The position numbers and the translations under genes are program-made. This document shows, piece by piece, positions 41,431 to 50,800 of a stretch of DNA of 64,000 nt (the first letter of the stretch is position 1; each line of letters opens with the position of its first letter). Origin of the DNA: an uncultured Bacteroidales bacterium (GTDB lineage: Bacteria > Bacteroidota > Bacteroidia > Bacteroidales > UBA932). The stretch covers positions 27,730 through 91,729 of the forward strand of contig CALVDL010000011.1 in the NCBI GenBank assembly GCA_944326305.1, read 5' to 3'. Below the pieces are notes generated by a model. That model did no database searches, was not told the DNA's origin, and saw nothing but the letters and a program-made list of their open reading frames with translations.

Positions 41431-41467
41431 AATGTAATCCTAAAAATCAACAATTTATCTTTAATGA

Positions 41468-41508
41468 CCGGAAGCCTCGCTGATGATCCGGTGCGGCCCT
41501 GACGGCCC
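41468..41508 (-). repeat. Dispersed repeat, module 1 copy between purD and folD
   Basis: On plus: CCGGAAGCCTCGCTGA (41468-41483), three bases, TCCGGTGCGGCCCTGA (41487-41502), then CGGCCC. The reverse complement of 55267-55307 has the same two 16-nt blocks with the same 3-nt spacing. On the coding strand it begins two bases after the purD stop. The rest of the spacer (41431-41467) is AT-rich and has no repeat. Confidence 0.8.
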
Positions 41509-41509
41509 G

Positions 41510-42784
41510 TCAAAGGACTCTCCAGCCTATGTCCCGGCGGAAGAAAAGATTGTCGCACTTTATCTTTGAAACAGCCTCCAGGGCCTTGTCATGTGCCGCC
41601 TTCAAAGTGTCACCCGAGCCTATCACCATCAGCACCCGGCCTCCCGCAGTGACGGTTTTCCCGTCCTTTTCAGCAGTACCCATGTGGTAGATCCTCACAT
41701 CAGGATCCGAAAGTGCTTCTTCAAGGCCTTCAATGACATGTCCTTTTTCATAAGAGCCAGGATAGCCCTCGGATGCCATCACGAATCCCATGGATGCTCT
41801 GGCATCCCATTCTACCCGAGGCATCGGTGAACCGTCCGCAATAGCCGTGAAAATGTCATATATGTCTGATTTCAGGAGAGGAAGCACAACCTCTGTCTCA
41901 GGGTCGCCGAAACGGCAGTTGAACTCTATCACCTTGATCCCAGACGGAGTCTTCATCAGGCCGCCGTAGAGGACACCCTTGAACGGGCGGCCCTCCTTGA
42001 CCATAGCGGATGCGACAGGTTTCATGATATTCTCCATGGCGTATTCCCGGTCCTCATCTGTGATGAAAGGAAGCGGGGAATATGCCCCCATGCCGCCTGT
42101 ATTCGGGCCTTTGTCCCCTTCGTAAGCCCTCTTGTGGTCCTGGGACAGGGCCATCGGGAACACACGCTCCCCGTCCACAAAGCACATGAAAGAGAATTCA
42201 GGTCCGGTGAGGAATTCCTCCACCACGACCTTGCCCTTCCCGAACCTGTCATCCAGGAGCATGTCCTTCAGGGTATGTTCTGCCTCTTCGAAAGTCTCAG
42301 GAATCACCACGCCCTTTCCGGCAGCGAGCCCGTCATACTTCAGAACGACAGGGAACGGCCCTCCGCGTACATATTCAATGGCAGGGGCGTATTCATCAAA
42401 AGTCCGGTATGCTGCAGTAGGGACATTGTACTTGGCCATGAGCTGCTTTGCGAAATCCTTGCTGGACTCTATCACGGCAGCGGCCTTAGTCGGGCCGAAA
42501 ATACGCAGCCCCGCAGCATTGAACACATCGGTGATCCCGGCGGCAAGGGCAACCTCAGGCCCCACGACAGTCAGGTCCACCGCCTTTTCTATGGCGAAAT
42601 CCCTGAGCTGCTCCACCTGCGTATCCTTCAGCGGGACACATTCCGCCTGTGCGGCAATCCCGGCATTGCCTGGGGCGCAATAAATCTTGCCCACCTGCGG
42701 CGAGCGTGAAAGCGCATCTACTATGGCGTGGCAGCGCCCGCCTCCGCCGACTACCAGTACAGTGGCTTCTTTCGGATGTTCCAT
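41510..42784 (-). CDS. purD: Phosphoribosylamine-glycine ligase (GARS)
   Basis: 424 residues from ATG 42784, the usual length for PurD; the frame is open further upstream toward purH (another ATG at 42862 would add 26 residues). It joins glycine to phosphoribosylamine with ATP, step 2 of purine synthesis. ATP-grasp features: 'KYDGLAAGKGVVI', 'VVEEFLTGPEFSFMCFVDG', 'SQDHKRAYEGDKGPNTGGMGAYSP', 'GVLYGGLMKT' and 'VIEFNCRFGDPETEVVLPLL'. Near the N-terminus the normal GxGGREHA is GGGGRCHA, a Glu-to-Cys change that needs more than one base change. Followed by a repeat module and folD. Confidence 0.95.
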   Translation of the reverse strand: MEHPKEATVLVVGGGGRCHAIVDALSRSPQVGKIYCAPGNAGIAAQAECVPLKDTQVEQLRDFAIEKAVDLTVVGPEVALAAGITDVFNAAGLRIFGPTKAAAVIESSKDFAKQLMAKYNVPTAAYRTFDEYAPAIEYVRGGPFPVVLKYDGLAAGKGVVIPETFEEAEHTLKDMLLDDRFGKGKVVVEEFLTGPEFSFMCFVDGERVFPMALSQDHKRAYEGDKGPNTGGMGAYSPLPFITDEDREYAMENIMKPVASAMVKEGRPFKGVLYGGLMKTPSGIKVIEFNCRFGDPETEVVLPLLKSDIYDIFTAIADGSPMPRVEWDARASMGFVMASEGYPGSYEKGHVIEGLEEALSDPDVRIYHMGTAEKDGKTVTAGGRVLMVIGSGDTLKAAHDKALEAVSKIKCDNLFFRRDIGWRVL

Positions 42785-42869
42785 CTTGATTTCCCCTACA
42801 ATTTTCGTATAGACCGCAACATGACCCTCAGGGCCAGGCTGCAGCTGGTTGATTACTTCCATAACGCTG

Positions 42870-44420
42870 TCAGTGTTTGAAGTGGCGCATCCCGGTAAAC
42901 AGCATGGCAATGCCGCATTCGTTTGCCTTGGCGATGGAATCGTTGTCCCTGATACTTCCGCCCGGCTGCACGATAGCCTTCACTCCATACCCGGCAGCCG
43001 TAGTCACGCAGTCATCGAACGGGAAGAAACCGTCTGAAGCCATCACGAGACCGGCATTGCGCACATCCCCGCCTTTTTCCCTGTAAGCTGCTTCCGCTTC
43101 CTTCAGTGCGATCTCCGCAGAGCCGATACGGTTCATCTGGCCTGCGCCCACACCGAGGGTCATGCCATTTTTCACAACCACTATAGCGTTGGATTTCACA
43201 TGTTTGACGATTCTCCACGCGAAATTGAGGTCAGACATCAGAGATTCATCCGGCCTGGTCTCGGTGACGCACATTTCAGGCGTGACGGCCTTTGTCGTAA
43301 GATCCTGGTCCTGGACGAGAAGGCCTCCGTTCATGCTTACAAACTGCTTGTGAGGAGCGTTGTCCCTGGTCATATCGACCTTAAGAAGACGGAGATTCTT
43401 CTTGGTACAGAGGACCTCAAGGGCCTCGTCAGTGAACGAAGGGGCCATGATGATCTCCAGGAACACCGGCTTCATGAGAAGGGCTGCTTCCTTGTTGATC
43501 TCCTGGTTGGTGGCGACTATCCCGCCGAATATGCTGACCTTGTCCGCCTCGAAAGTCTTCTGCCATGCCTCCACCACATCTTTTCCTACGGCTGCGCCGC
43601 ACGGGTTCATGTGCTTGAGGCCCACGCAGAACGGCTCGTCAAATTCCCTGACGATATTGAGCGCTGCATTGGCATCCTGGATATTGTTGTATGAAAGTTC
43701 CTTCCCGTTGAGCTGTTCTGCCGTGGCAAGAGAAAACGGCACCTTCTCCATAGAAGCGTAGAACTTGGCTTCCTGATGAGGGTTCTCGCCATAGCGGAGA
43801 GACTGCTTGAGGTCATATTCGAGGAAAAGCTTCTCGTTCAGCCCGGCCTGCTTCCTCATGTAGGAGGCGATCATCATGTCATACTCTGCAGTATGCGTAT
43901 ATGCCTTGGCCGAAAGTTTCAGACGGGTCTCTGGAGTTGTATTGCCCGTGTTCTTGATTTCATCTATAACCGTCTGATAATCGGCAGGGTCACAGACTAC
44001 AGTGACATCTTTCCAGTTCTTGGCGGCACTCCTGAGCATCGAAGGGCCTCCGATATCGATATTCTCGATGGCGTCTGCCATGGTCACATCCGGTTTGGAG
44101 ATGGTCTGCTTGAATGGATAGAGGTTCACGCATACCATGTCGATATATTCTATTCCGTTCTCTTTCAGCTCCTTGCGGTGGCTTTCGAGGTCACGTCTCC
44201 CCAGCAGCGCCCCATGGACTTTCGGGTGGAGGGTCTTGACCCGTCCGTCGCAGATTTCCGGGAATCCGGTTATTTCACTGATGTTGATTACTTTCAGCCC
44301 TGCTTCCTGGAGGAGTTTCATTGTTCCCCCCGTCGCGATTATCTCCCATCCGAGAGATTCAAGGGCGGCGGCGAATTTGGCGACACCCTGCTTGTCGCTT
44401 ACAGAAAATAATGCTCGCAT
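42870..44420 (-). CDS. purH: Bifunctional AICAR transformylase / IMP cyclohydrolase
   Basis: 516 residues. Catalyses the last two steps to IMP. The N-terminal cyclohydrolase (MGS-like) domain shows 'ALFSVSDKQGVAKFAAALESLGWEIIATGGT' and 'DGRVKTLHPKVHGALLGRR', 'NLYPF', 'IENIDIGGPSMLRSAAKN'. The transformylase domain has 'LRYGENPHQEAKFY', 'LSYNNIQDANAALNIV', 'VGLKHMNPCGAAVG' (Lys-His catalytic pair) and 'FFPFDDCVTTAAGYGVKAIVQPGGSIRDNDSI'. Full length. FolD further downstream supplies its formyl donor. Next gene purD. Confidence 0.97.
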   Translation of the reverse strand: MRALFSVSDKQGVAKFAAALESLGWEIIATGGTMKLLQEAGLKVINISEITGFPEICDGRVKTLHPKVHGALLGRRDLESHRKELKENGIEYIDMVCVNLYPFKQTISKPDVTMADAIENIDIGGPSMLRSAAKNWKDVTVVCDPADYQTVIDEIKNTGNTTPETRLKLSAKAYTHTAEYDMMIASYMRKQAGLNEKLFLEYDLKQSLRYGENPHQEAKFYASMEKVPFSLATAEQLNGKELSYNNIQDANAALNIVREFDEPFCVGLKHMNPCGAAVGKDVVEAWQKTFEADKVSIFGGIVATNQEINKEAALLMKPVFLEIIMAPSFTDEALEVLCTKKNLRLLKVDMTRDNAPHKQFVSMNGGLLVQDQDLTTKAVTPEMCVTETRPDESLMSDLNFAWRIVKHVKSNAIVVVKNGMTLGVGAGQMNRIGSAEIALKEAEAAYREKGGDVRNAGLVMASDGFFPFDDCVTTAAGYGVKAIVQPGGSIRDNDSIAKANECGIAMLFTGMRHFKH

Positions 44421-44510
44421 ATATTATCCTTTATTTAAATATCCAATGTCAATATAATGTTTCCACCGTCCCGGCGCCGGCTTCAAGCCATTTCCCGGGA
44501 CTGGGGGGAG

Positions 44511-45536
44511 TCATTTTATGACTACCCCGGGAGTATCCGTGATCCGTCCGATGACAGATGCCTTCTCCCCGTGTGACTGTAGGATGGAAATGGCCTTATC
44601 CGCCTCGGAGGCGTCAAGGGCGAGGACCATGCCTATGCCCATGTTGAAGATGTTGAACATCTCCCTGTGGGCCACCTTGCCGTATTTCTCGAGGAACCGG
44701 AATATCGGAAGGATCTCCCATGTGCCTTCTTCTATCTCTATACCCTGCCCCTCGCGGAGGATGCGCGGGATGTTCTCGTCAAACCCGCCTCCGGTGATAT
44801 GGGCCACGCCGTGCACATCGCAGTTGCGGATGACGTCGAGCACCTGCTTCACATATATCCTTGTCGGGGTGAGCGCGACCTCTCCGAGGACCTTTCCGTC
44901 AAGTTCAGGGTAGGATGCCTTGAGGTCCAGACTATTGTCTGAGAAGATCTTGCGGACGAGGCTGAACCCGTTGGAATGTATTCCGGAAGAAGCTATGCCC
45001 ACCAGCACGTCGCCGGCCTTTACCTTGCTGCCGTCAATGAGCTTCGACTTCTCGACAACACCTGTGGTGAACCCGGCTATGTCATATTCCCCGTCAGAAT
45101 ACATGCCCGGCATCTCGGCCGTCTCCCCGCCCACCAGGGCACACCCTGCCTGGCGGCATCCTTCTGCCACTCCGGCCACAATGGCTTCGATCTTGGCCGG
45201 CTCGTTGTGTCCGACTGCCACATAATCGAGGAAGAAAAGAGGCTCCGCCCCCTGTGCGAGTACATCATTGACACACATGGCCACTGCATCGATCCCTATC
45301 GTATCATGCCTGTCCATGGCGAAAGCTATCTTCAGCTTGGTCCCGACCCCGTCCGTACCGCTGACAAGGACCGGCTCCCTGACATTGAGAGCGGACAGGT
45401 CAAACATGCCTCCGAACGCTCCGATATTTCCCATCACGCCGAGACGTGAAGTAGATGCGACATGGCTCTTGATCCTGCGGACCACCTCGTAGCCTGCCTC
45501 AAGATTCACACCTGCTTTTTCGTAACTGACTGCCAT
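44511..45536 (-). CDS. purM: Phosphoribosylformylglycinamidine cyclo-ligase (AIR synthetase)
   Basis: 341 residues. Converts FGAM to AIR with ATP. Seen: '[18 protein letters not shown]', '[51 protein letters not shown]', '[12 protein letters not shown]', '[18 protein letters not shown]', '[16 protein letters not shown]' and '[14 protein letters not shown]', all typical. Length is normal. It lies between coaW (60 bp) and purH (90 bp). The spacer to purH contains no strong signal. Confidence 0.97.
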   Translation of the reverse strand: MAVSYEKAGVNLEAGYEVVRRIKSHVASTSRLGVMGNIGAFGGMFDLSALNVREPVLVSGTDGVGTKLKIAFAMDRHDTIGIDAVAMCVNDVLAQGAEPLFFLDYVAVGHNEPAKIEAIVAGVAEGCRQAGCALVGGETAEMPGMYSDGEYDIAGFTTGVVEKSKLIDGSKVKAGDVLVGIASSGIHSNGFSLVRKIFSDNSLDLKASYPELDGKVLGEVALTPTRIYVKQVLDVIRNCDVHGVAHITGGGFDENIPRILREGQGIEIEEGTWEILPIFRFLEKYGKVAHREMFNIFNMGIGMVLALDASEADKAISILQSHGEKASVIGRITDTPGVVIK

Positions 45537-45596
45537 AATTCAAATATGTTTATTTTTAATACAATATATTTCCTGTTTCTGTTATCTCATCCCCGA

Positions 45597-46472
45597 TCAT
45601 CCCCTGCATACACCCGGACGGTCCTCCGGAGGCACATCCCTTTCTCCCGGGGCAATGTCCGGACTGCAGCTCAGGGCCGCACCGAGGGCTGTCCTGTATT
45701 CACGGTGCTCCGGTATGTGGAACCTGAGCCTGTACAGCTCGGCTATCCGGCCGAACTGGGAGGCGCACTGCGGGAGCAGGGACATGTTCCCTATCAGGAC
45801 GAAATCCTCCACACCGGTATTCCGTGCAATGAAATTCGCCGAGCTGCCGATAGTCTGGTATATCATGTTCACCAGCCCCGCGGCTATGTCCTCCGGGGAG
45901 GCAGTCCGGTCCGCCCTGCCGAAATTGGCAGCCGTCACCTCCAGGGGCAGCCCAGGGAGCTCGTCCCGGCATATGTCACCTATATGCAGGTCCACATTCC
46001 TGGCACTCCCCTTCATCGCAAGCGCAATGACCTTCCTGATATCCCTGGTCTTCAGCAGCAGGTCAGAAAGCCCCTGGAGAGTACCTCCGCCGACAGCCAG
46101 TCCACCGAGATGGGTGACACTGTCACCGTCGACCATGACGAATGATGTACCGGTGCCCATGCTCACCACGACCATACGGTCCAGCCCGCTGCGGTATCCG
46201 GCACCCCTGGCATTGGCCATGAATTCGTCCACCTTTTCAGTAGGCAGTCCGTACAGCGGGCCGGATATATAGGCGCTTCCTACACCGGTAAGCATCACAC
46301 GTGAGACGTCGGACAGACTTATACCATTGTCATAGAGATACTTGCCGAACGCACCGAACAGAGAGGTGACCGGGTCCGCCGCAGTGATGCACTGCGGGGA
46401 GCGGATTTTCCCGTCCTCTATACCTATTATTTTGGTGGTGCTTCCGCCTACGTCTATGCCGAGTGTTATCAT
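45597..46472 (-). CDS. coaW: Probable type II pantothenate kinase
   Basis: 291 residues. The actin-like ATPase fold is shown by 'LGIDVGGSTTKIIGIEDG' at the start (phosphate 1), 'MVVVSMGTGTSFVMVDGDSVTHLGGLAVGGGTLQGLSDLL' (the Gly-rich segment of fumble-type PanK) and 'FVLIGNMSLLP...YRTALGAALS' at the adenosine site. Type II pantothenate kinases make phosphopantothenate, the first step to coenzyme A. It sits 4 bp after purF and 60 bp before purM, so it is part of the purine operon. Another ROK/BadF-like kinase specificity cannot be fully excluded. The C-terminal 20 residues are Pro/Arg-rich and look unconserved. Confidence 0.75.
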   Translation of the reverse strand: MITLGIDVGGSTTKIIGIEDGKIRSPQCITAADPVTSLFGAFGKYLYDNGISLSDVSRVMLTGVGSAYISGPLYGLPTEKVDEFMANARGAGYRSGLDRMVVVSMGTGTSFVMVDGDSVTHLGGLAVGGGTLQGLSDLLLKTRDIRKVIALAMKGSARNVDLHIGDICRDELPGLPLEVTAANFGRADRTASPEDIAAGLVNMIYQTIGSSANFIARNTGVEDFVLIGNMSLLPQCASQFGRIAELYRLRFHIPEHREYRTALGAALSCSPDIAPGERDVPPEDRPGVCRG

Positions 46473-46476
46473 ACCC

Positions 46477-47883
46477 TTAAAATTTCCCGTCCTTGTTGGC
46501 CTGTTCTATGGGCTGGTAAAGCCTCGTAGGGTATTTCCCGTTAAAGCAGGCGAGACACAGCTGGCTGCGGCGGCCGGCCTCGAAAAGGGCAGCCTCCGAC
46601 AGGAAGGCGACAGAGTCCACACCTATGATCCGACGGACCTCGTCCAATGTCTTGTGCGCACACATCAGCTCCTCATAAGTAGACATGTCCACACCATAGA
46701 AGCACGGGCTCTTGATCTGCGGGCTGGCAATCCGCAGATGCACCTCCCTTGCCCCGGCCTCCTTCAGTATCTGCACTATTCTTTTCGAAGTAGTCCCGCG
46801 GACCACGGAATCGTCTATCAGGACGACCCGTTTCCCCTTCACTATCGATACCACGGCAGACAGCTTCATCCGGACACCCTTCTCCCTCAGCTCCTGGGAA
46901 GGCTGGATGAATGTCCTGCCTATGTACCTGTTCTTCACAAGGCCCATTTCATACGGGATTCCCGAAGCCTCGCTGTAACCCATTGCAGCACTGAGGCTCG
47001 AGTCAGGGACACCCACCACAATGTCTGCGTCGGCAGGAGCCTCCCGATAAAGCAGCCGGCCTGTCTCCTTCCTGAAGCCGTGTACATTGCATCCTTCTAT
47101 ATCACTGTCCGGACGTGCGAAATAGATATACTCCATCGCACAGATATGGTGCGAAGTGTCATCCGTGTATTTCCTGCTGCGCAGGCCGTGATGGTCTATG
47201 GTCACGATCTCCCCCGGCTCTATATCCCTGATATATTCCGCCCCAATGACATGGAACGCGCAGGTCTCGCTGCTGACTGCATATCCGTCCCCGAGCTTTC
47301 CGAGCACGAGGGGGCGCAGCCCGTATTTGTCGCGGCAGGCATATATCCTGTTGGCTGTCATGATAAGAAAGGCAAAGGCCCCTTCCACTTCATTGAGGGC
47401 ATTCTCTATTGAGAAGATCCTGGGCTTATGCGCCTCTGCACTGTCCTTTTTTATAAGGTGCGCCAGCACCTCGCTGTCCGATGATGACTGGAACAGGCTG
47501 CCCCTGTCTTCCAATGACTTGCGCAGGATGGAGTAATTCACCAGGTTGCCGTTATGGGCCAATGCAAAATCTCCCGTATGGTGCCTGAAAAGGAAAGGCT
47601 GCACATTCTCTATCCCGCCCCCTCCGGTTGTAGAGTAGCGCACATGGCCTATAGCCATGCTGCCGGAAAGGGAAGACAGCTTCGGTCCATCGAAAACTTC
47701 CGTCACAAGGCCCTCGCCCTTGATCCTTTTCATGCTGCCGTCAGAAGCTGCGGCAACTATGCCGCAACCCTCCTGCCCCCTGTGCTGCAGGGCATGGAGG
47801 GCATAATATGTCAGGTTCGCGGCATCCGGTACACCCCAGATGCCGAATACTCCGCATTCTTCATTCAGACCCCTGCCGTACAT
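46477..47883 (-). CDS. purF: Amidophosphoribosyltransferase
   Basis: 468 residues. Makes phosphoribosylamine from PRPP and glutamine, the committed step. The N-terminus MYGRGLNEECGVFG suggests removal of a nine-residue propeptide to expose the catalytic Cys10. Glutaminase features are 'LQHRGQEGCGIV', 'GHVRYSTTGG' and 'ALAHNGNLVNY'; the PRPP loop is 'RVVLIDDSVVRGTTSKRIV'. Cysteines in 'DIEGCNVHGF', 'SPCFYG' and 'QLCLACFNGKYPT' match the iron-sulfur-type (Bacillus-like) enzymes, so a [4Fe-4S] cluster is likely. Only 2 bp separate it from purL and 4 bp from coaW. Confidence 0.97.
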   Translation of the reverse strand: MYGRGLNEECGVFGIWGVPDAANLTYYALHALQHRGQEGCGIVAAASDGSMKRIKGEGLVTEVFDGPKLSSLSGSMAIGHVRYSTTGGGGIENVQPFLFRHHTGDFALAHNGNLVNYSILRKSLEDRGSLFQSSSDSEVLAHLIKKDSAEAHKPRIFSIENALNEVEGAFAFLIMTANRIYACRDKYGLRPLVLGKLGDGYAVSSETCAFHVIGAEYIRDIEPGEIVTIDHHGLRSRKYTDDTSHHICAMEYIYFARPDSDIEGCNVHGFRKETGRLLYREAPADADIVVGVPDSSLSAAMGYSEASGIPYEMGLVKNRYIGRTFIQPSQELREKGVRMKLSAVVSIVKGKRVVLIDDSVVRGTTSKRIVQILKEAGAREVHLRIASPQIKSPCFYGVDMSTYEELMCAHKTLDEVRRIIGVDSVAFLSEAALFEAGRRSQLCLACFNGKYPTRLYQPIEQANKDGKF

Positions 47884-47885
47884 GC

Positions 47886-50800
47886 TTATTTTCCTCTGAA
47901 ATAATTGACCGCATTAGTGAACAAAGGCTGTTCAAGTTCTTCCTCTATATTCTTGAACAGGTTCTTCTCATACCGTTCCGTATGTCCCATCTTGCCGAGT
48001 ATCTGGCCGTTGCGGCTGATGACACCTTCGATGGCGTAGTAGGAACCGTTAGGGTTGTAAGGGGATTCCATCGTCACCTCCTCCGTCACAGGGTCCACAT
48101 ACTGGAATGCCACCTGACCGTTGGCGAACAGCTCTCTGGCAAGCTCCTCGTTAACTACGAACTTCCCTTCCCCATGGCTTACCGCTATGGTATGCAGGTC
48201 CCCGACAGAGAAGCCCGAGAGCCACGGGGAATTGGTGGTGGCCACCCTTGTGGTCACCATCTGGGAAATATGGCGGTTGATGTCGTTCCTGAAAAGCGTA
48301 GGTGAATCCTTGGTCACCATGCCCAGGCGTCCGTAAGGGAGCAGCCCGGACTTGACCAGTGCCTGGAATCCGTTGCAGATCCCCAGGATAAGTCCCCCGC
48401 GGTCGAGGAGGTTGTGTATTTCCTCGGCTATTTCCTTGTTGTTAAGGACATTCGCGATGAATTTGCCGCTTCCGTCCGGCTCGTCTCCCGCCGAGAACCC
48501 GCCGCAAAGTGCGAGAATATGGCATTCCGATATGTTCTTCTTCATCTCGGCGATAGAGCTGAACACATCCTCCGGAGTGAGGTTGCGGAACACCCCGAAA
48601 CGTACTTCAGCCCCCGCATTGCGGAACGCCTTGGCTGTATCATAGTCGCAGTTTGTCCCTGGGAATACAGGCAGATATGCCACAGGGTGCTCTACAGGCT
48701 CTCCTTTGTATTTAAGGTCTGACTTCTTGACTTTGAGCGGCTTGACTCCTCCCATTCCGGAAGGGTATGTCTTCTTGAACGACGGCTCGCATGAGTCAGG
48801 GTATACCTGGGCGAACTTCACGCCGTTCACGTCCATAAGCTCAAAGATGGAGAGTGCCGTACCGTTGATATGAAGCATGCCGTCCTCGCCGGAAGTGACT
48901 GTCCCGAGGTATTCTGCCGCCGGGAAGTCCAGTTCCTTTTCACACTCCACCACTATGGAGCCGTAGCCATAGTTGAACAGGTCTGCTTCAGAGACCTTGA
49001 CATCTATCCCGAAGGCGTTCCCGAATGACATCTTGCACAAGGCTTCCGCCACTCCGCCGAATCCGACGGCGTACCCGGACACTATGTTCCCCGCTTCTAT
49101 CTGCCCTGTCACATAGTCGAAGTTCCTCATCAGCTGCCCTGTATCCGGCATGTGGGTTTTCAGAGGGGTATGGCGTATGAGATAAAGCCTGTTGCCTTCC
49201 CACTTGAGCTCCGGAGAAATCACCTTCTTCGCATCCACGGTAGTGATTCCGAACGCCATGAGCATAGGCGGGACATTGATGTGCTCGAACGTGCCGCTCA
49301 TGGAGTCCTTCCCGCCGATGGAAGGCAGGCCGAGCCCAACCTGCATCTTTATGGCTCCCAGAAGGGCTGCAAGCGGTTTGCCCCATGACTTCGGGTCATG
49401 TGTCATCCTCTCGAAATACTCCTGGTAAGAAAATCTCATGTGCTTATATGACGCACCGGCCGCGACAACCTTCGAACATGCCTCGACCACGGAATATGCA
49501 GCCCCGTGGTAAGGACTCCATGTGGAGATATACGGGTTGTACCCGAAAGCCATGATGCTGGCTGTATCGGTATACCCGTCTGCCGGGAGCTTCTGCACGG
49601 ACACCTGTGTCTCGGTGGTCTGCAGGCATCCTCCGAAAGGCATCAGCACCGTAGAGCGCCCGATGGTAGAGTCGAACATCTCGATAAGGCCCTTCTGCGA
49701 AGTGACATTATATTCGGTAAGGTCTGAAAAGATCTTCTCTTTCAAGTCATTGCCTTTAACCTCCTTTTCAAACGGGTCGCGGTCTTCGACTGCACCTACG
49801 ACAGCCTTCGCATAATGCTTTGCGCCGGCACTGTCGATGAACTCACGGGAAATGTCCACCACGAGCTTCCCGCCGTTGTACATGCGGAGCCTCTGCGAGT
49901 CAGTGACATCCGCCACATGGGTGACTTCGACGTTCTCGCTGTGGCAGTATCTTTCGAACTCCTCCCTGTCCTTTGCCTCCACCACAACGGCCATCCTCTC
50001 CTGGGACTCGCTGATGGCCAGCTCAGTGGAATTCAGGCCGCTGTACTTCACAGGCACACGGTCCAGATAGATGTCCAGCCCGTCGGTCAGCTCGCCGATG
50101 GCCACGCTGACTCCGCCTGCACCGAAATCGTTGGACTTCTTGATGAGCCTGGTCACTTCAGGACGGCGGAAAAGCCTCTGGAGCTTCCTCTCCTCAGGAG
50201 CGTTGCCTTTCTGCACCTCGCTTCCGCAGGTCTCGAGGGAGGCTTCCGTATGCTCCTTGGACGAGCCTGTGGCGCCACCGATGCCGTCGCGTCCGGTGCG
50301 GCCTCCGAGCAGAAGGATTACATCACCCGGAACAGGGCTTTCCCTGCGCACATTCTCCGCCTTGACGGCCCCGACAACAGCCCCGACTTCAAGTCTCTTG
50401 GCCACATATCCGGGATGGTAGATCTCACGGACATGGGTGGTGGCAAGACCGATCTGGTTGCCGTAGCTGGAGTATCCCGCCGCAGCCTTGCGGCTTATGA
50501 CCTTCTGAGGCAGCTTGCCGGGCATGGTGTCGGCGACTTTCTGGTAGATGTCGCCCGCGCCGGTCACCCTCATGGCCTGGTACACATAGCTCCTTCCGGA
50601 AAGAGGGTCGCGGATGGCGCCGCCCAGACATGTCGCGGCTCCTCCGAACGGCTCTATTTCTGTAGGATGGTTGTGGGTCTCGTTCTTAAACTGAAGTAGC
50701 CATTTCTCCACCTTGCCGTCCACGTCCACATCCACATAGATGCTGCAGGCGTTGTTCTCCTCGCTCACCTCCATGTCGTCCAGCAGGCCCTTAGACTTCA

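Noticed and set aside
44421..44510. A third partial copy of repeat module 2 between purM and purH (ACTGGGGGG)
   Set aside because: Only eight matching bases; not above chance in GC-rich spacer.
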